A DNA stretch of 6,239 bases. Origin: Planctomycetales bacterium (GTDB lineage: Bacteria; Planctomycetota; Planctomycetia; Gemmatales; Gemmataceae). The stretch spans positions 1 to 6,239 of the forward strand of contig JAGVLI010000823.1 in the NCBI GenBank assembly GCA_020054355.1. Direction: 5' to 3'. The notes beneath the pieces were generated by a model. The model did not search any database. It was given only the letters and a program-made list of their open reading frames with translations, and was not told the DNA's origin. The position numbers and the translations under genes are program-made. Shown here one piece after another: positions 4,965 to 6,239 of the stretch (position 1 is its first letter; every line of letters starts with the position of its first letter).

Positions 4965-6081
4965 TTACGCCGATGCCTTCTTGTGTTCCTTCTCGGCCTT
5001 CAGCCTCAGGTAAGCCTGGATGAAGTCGTCCAGCTCGCCGTCGAGGACGTTCTGCACCTGCGGCGTTTCGACGTTGGTGCGGCGGTCCTTGACCAGCGTG
5101 TACGGCTCCATGACGTAGTTGCGAATCTGGTTGCCCCAGGCCACCTCGCCTTTCTCGTCGTACTGCTTTTCAACCACGGCCAGCTGTTTCTGCTCCTCGA
5201 TCTTGTAGAGCTTGGCCCGCAGCATCTTCCAGCACATGTCGGCATTCTTGTGCTGGCTGCGCTCGCTGCGGCTTTCCGCGACGACGCCGCTGGGATGGTG
5301 GATCAGGCGGACGCCGCTTTCCGTCTTGTTCTGGTGCTGGCCGCCGGGACCGCCCGAACGGAACGTCTGGCGTTCGACGTCCTCGGCCTTGATGTCGATA
5401 TTGATGGTGCCGTCGATTTCCGGCGTCACGTCCACGGCAGCAAAGGAAGTTTGGCGGCGGGCATTGGAATCGAACGGACTGATCCGCACCAGACGATGCA
5501 CGCCCGCTTCGCTCTGCATGTAGCCGTAGGCATAGTCGCCGACGAGCCGCAGCGTGGCCGAGCGGATGCCCGCTTCCTCGTTGCGCAGTTCATCCACCAG
5601 TTCAGCCTGGAAGCCGTTGCGCTCGGCCCAGCGCGAGTACATGCGTACCAGCATCTGCGCCCAATCGCACGCCTCGGTGCCGCCGGTGCCGGCCTGGATG
5701 CGCAGGAAAGCGTTGCTGGCGTCCTGGGCGCCGCTCAGCATGGCGCGCAGCTGGAAGTCGTCCAGTCGGCGTTCGAGCTTGCCCAACTCGGCCGTCAGTT
5801 CGCCCTCCAGACTGTCATCCTCCGCGCAGAGTTCGGACAATGCCTGCAAATCGCCGGCGGCAACCTGCATTTCCTCGAACGGCTTGAGTAAGCCGTTCAG
5901 CGGTTTGAGCGACTGAATGACTTGCTGGGCTTTTTCCTGGTTGTCCCAGAAATTCTGCAACCCCATCTGCTCGGTGAGCTTGGCGCGCTGCACCTGCTTG
6001 CTGGGGATGTCAAAGAGAGTCCCGCAGCTGAACCAGGCGGGCCAGGACTTCTTCGGTGCGGCGGCGCAGTTCGACGTTCAT
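4965..6081 (-). CDS. prfB: peptide chain release factor 2, expressed by programmed +1 frameshift
   Basis: RF2 recognises UGA and UAA stop codons in the ribosome and triggers peptide release. The coding sequence is in two pieces on the minus strand: 6081-6013 (23 codons, ending LRDSL before an in-frame TGA at 6012-6010), then, after skipping one T, 6011-4965 in the +1 frame. The joined protein has about 371 residues, close to the 365 of E. coli RF2. The frame-spanning sequence LRDSL-DIPSKQ matches the conserved RF2 N-terminus. The SPF stop-recognition motif (ISPFDSNARRQ, SPF at about 201-203) and the peptidyl-hydrolysis motif GGPGGQHQNKTESGVR (GGQ at about 246-248) are both present, as is AGTGGTEACDWAQML. 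The residue after GGQH is Gln where E. coli has Val. AAAGG six bases before the ATG at 6081 supports the start. A gene call taking only the second frame would miss the first 29 residues. Confidence 0.95.
6008..6024 (-). promoter_or_regulatory. programmed +1 frameshift site of prfB (CTT TGA C)
   Basis: On the minus strand the sequence is CGG GAC TCT CTT TGA CAT. The slippery CTT is followed by a poorly terminating TGA-C, the same core as in E. coli prfB. Low RF2 slows termination at TGA and lets the ribosome shift to the GAC frame, so RF2 regulates its own synthesis. The upstream Shine-Dalgarno-like stimulator is weak here: GGGA, four bases before CTT, compared with AGGGGG three bases before it in E. 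coli. Confidence 0.93.
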
Positions 6082-6087
6082 GACATG

Positions 6088-6092
6088 CCTTT
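6088..6092 (-). promoter_or_regulatory. prfB ribosome binding site
   Basis: AAAGG on the minus strand is six bases before the ATG at 6081-6079. It marks the true start of the first prfB frame and argues against starting at the GTG at 5993. Confidence 0.7.
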
Positions 6093-6128
6093 CGCGGTTG
6101 GGAGCGAGCGAACGGGGCGATAACTCAT

Positions 6129-6158
6129 AGCATAGCAGAAACAGGACACCGGCGACAA
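6129..6158 (-). promoter_or_regulatory. candidate promoter for prfB
   Basis: On the minus strand TTGTCG (6158-6153) is followed after 18 bases by TATGCT (6134-6129), preceded by TGC as an extended -10. Each hexamer matches four of six consensus bases. Initiation near 6122 would give a leader of about 40 bases. Weak evidence, based on consensus only. Confidence 0.3.
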
Positions 6159-6204
6159 TTCCGGGTTCGCACGGGCCGGTTGACCCGAAGCGCGCAACCC
6201 ATAG

Positions 6205-6231
6205 TTTAGCCGCGAGCCGGAGGCGAGCGCT
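6205..6231 (+). repeat. 27-bp dispersed repeat, copy 3
   Basis: This is an exact match to the 27 bases at 4890-4916, near the window end and upstream of prfB. Only eight bases follow it before the window stops, so it cannot be told whether it has an inverted partner like copy 2. Confidence 0.9.
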
Positions 6232-6239
6232 GAGTCGCA

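Noticed and set aside
4887..5891. Long plus-strand open frame of 334 codons
   Set aside because: It lies wholly opposite prfB, whose family motifs are unmistakable. The frame is open only because of high-GC codon structure.
4965..5993. prfB called as a single frame starting at the GTG at 5993
   Set aside because: It would drop 29 conserved N-terminal residues. The first frame, its RBS and the CTT-TGA-C site are all present upstream.
4890..6231. CRISPR-like reading of the 27-bp repeats
   Set aside because: The copies are more than a kilobase apart and separated by genes, with no regular spacers and no cas genes.

Overview
The window is a compact, GC-rich stretch of bacterial chromosome holding eight protein-coding genes. 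It carries no RNA gene, CRISPR array, transposase or phage gene that I can see. The style suggests a planctomycete: high GC, a HEAT-type anchored protein beside a short lipoprotein, many GTG starts, and dispersed GC-rich intergenic palindromes. That assignment rests on recalled resemblance rather than on a search.

Layout. On the left, two minus-strand genes form a tight pair: a FabZ-like hydroxyacyl-ACP dehydratase (646-1137) overlapped by four bases with trmB, the tRNA m7G46 methyltransferase (11-649). The intergenic region 1138-1400 holds a 73-bp REP-like inverted repeat and two plausible, divergently oriented promoters. One serves fabZ-trmB leftward, and the other serves a plus-strand cluster rightward.

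The plus-strand cluster consists of a membrane-anchored HEAT-like protein (1401-2357), a small HEAT-like lipoprotein starting two bases later (2360-2803), a ferritin-like di-iron protein (2851-3309) and a ketopantoate-reductase-family oxidoreductase (3357-4373). The first two look like a functional pair at the cell envelope. The last two share the strand with short gaps, but nothing shows that they work with the first two.

On the right, two minus-strand housekeeping genes, prfB (release factor 2) and tsaE (ATPase for tRNA t6A synthesis), converge on the plus-strand cluster. The stops of the oxidoreductase and tsaE are separated by a 7-bp tandem repeat that ends in a perfect 22-bp palindrome. 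prfB contains the classic programmed +1 frameshift site (CTT TGA C at codon 24), so its coding sequence is split between two frames.

Three copies of a 27-bp element starting TTTAGCCGCGAGCC occur in the intergenic spaces (2812, 4890, 6205). The middle one is part of a 23-bp perfect inverted repeat. Together with the REP-like element and the heptamer repeat, these make the intergenic DNA the most unusual part of the window. The genes are mostly translation-related (trmB, tsaE, prfB), with a lipid gene and an uncharacterised envelope pair. I see no convincing new multi-gene system.
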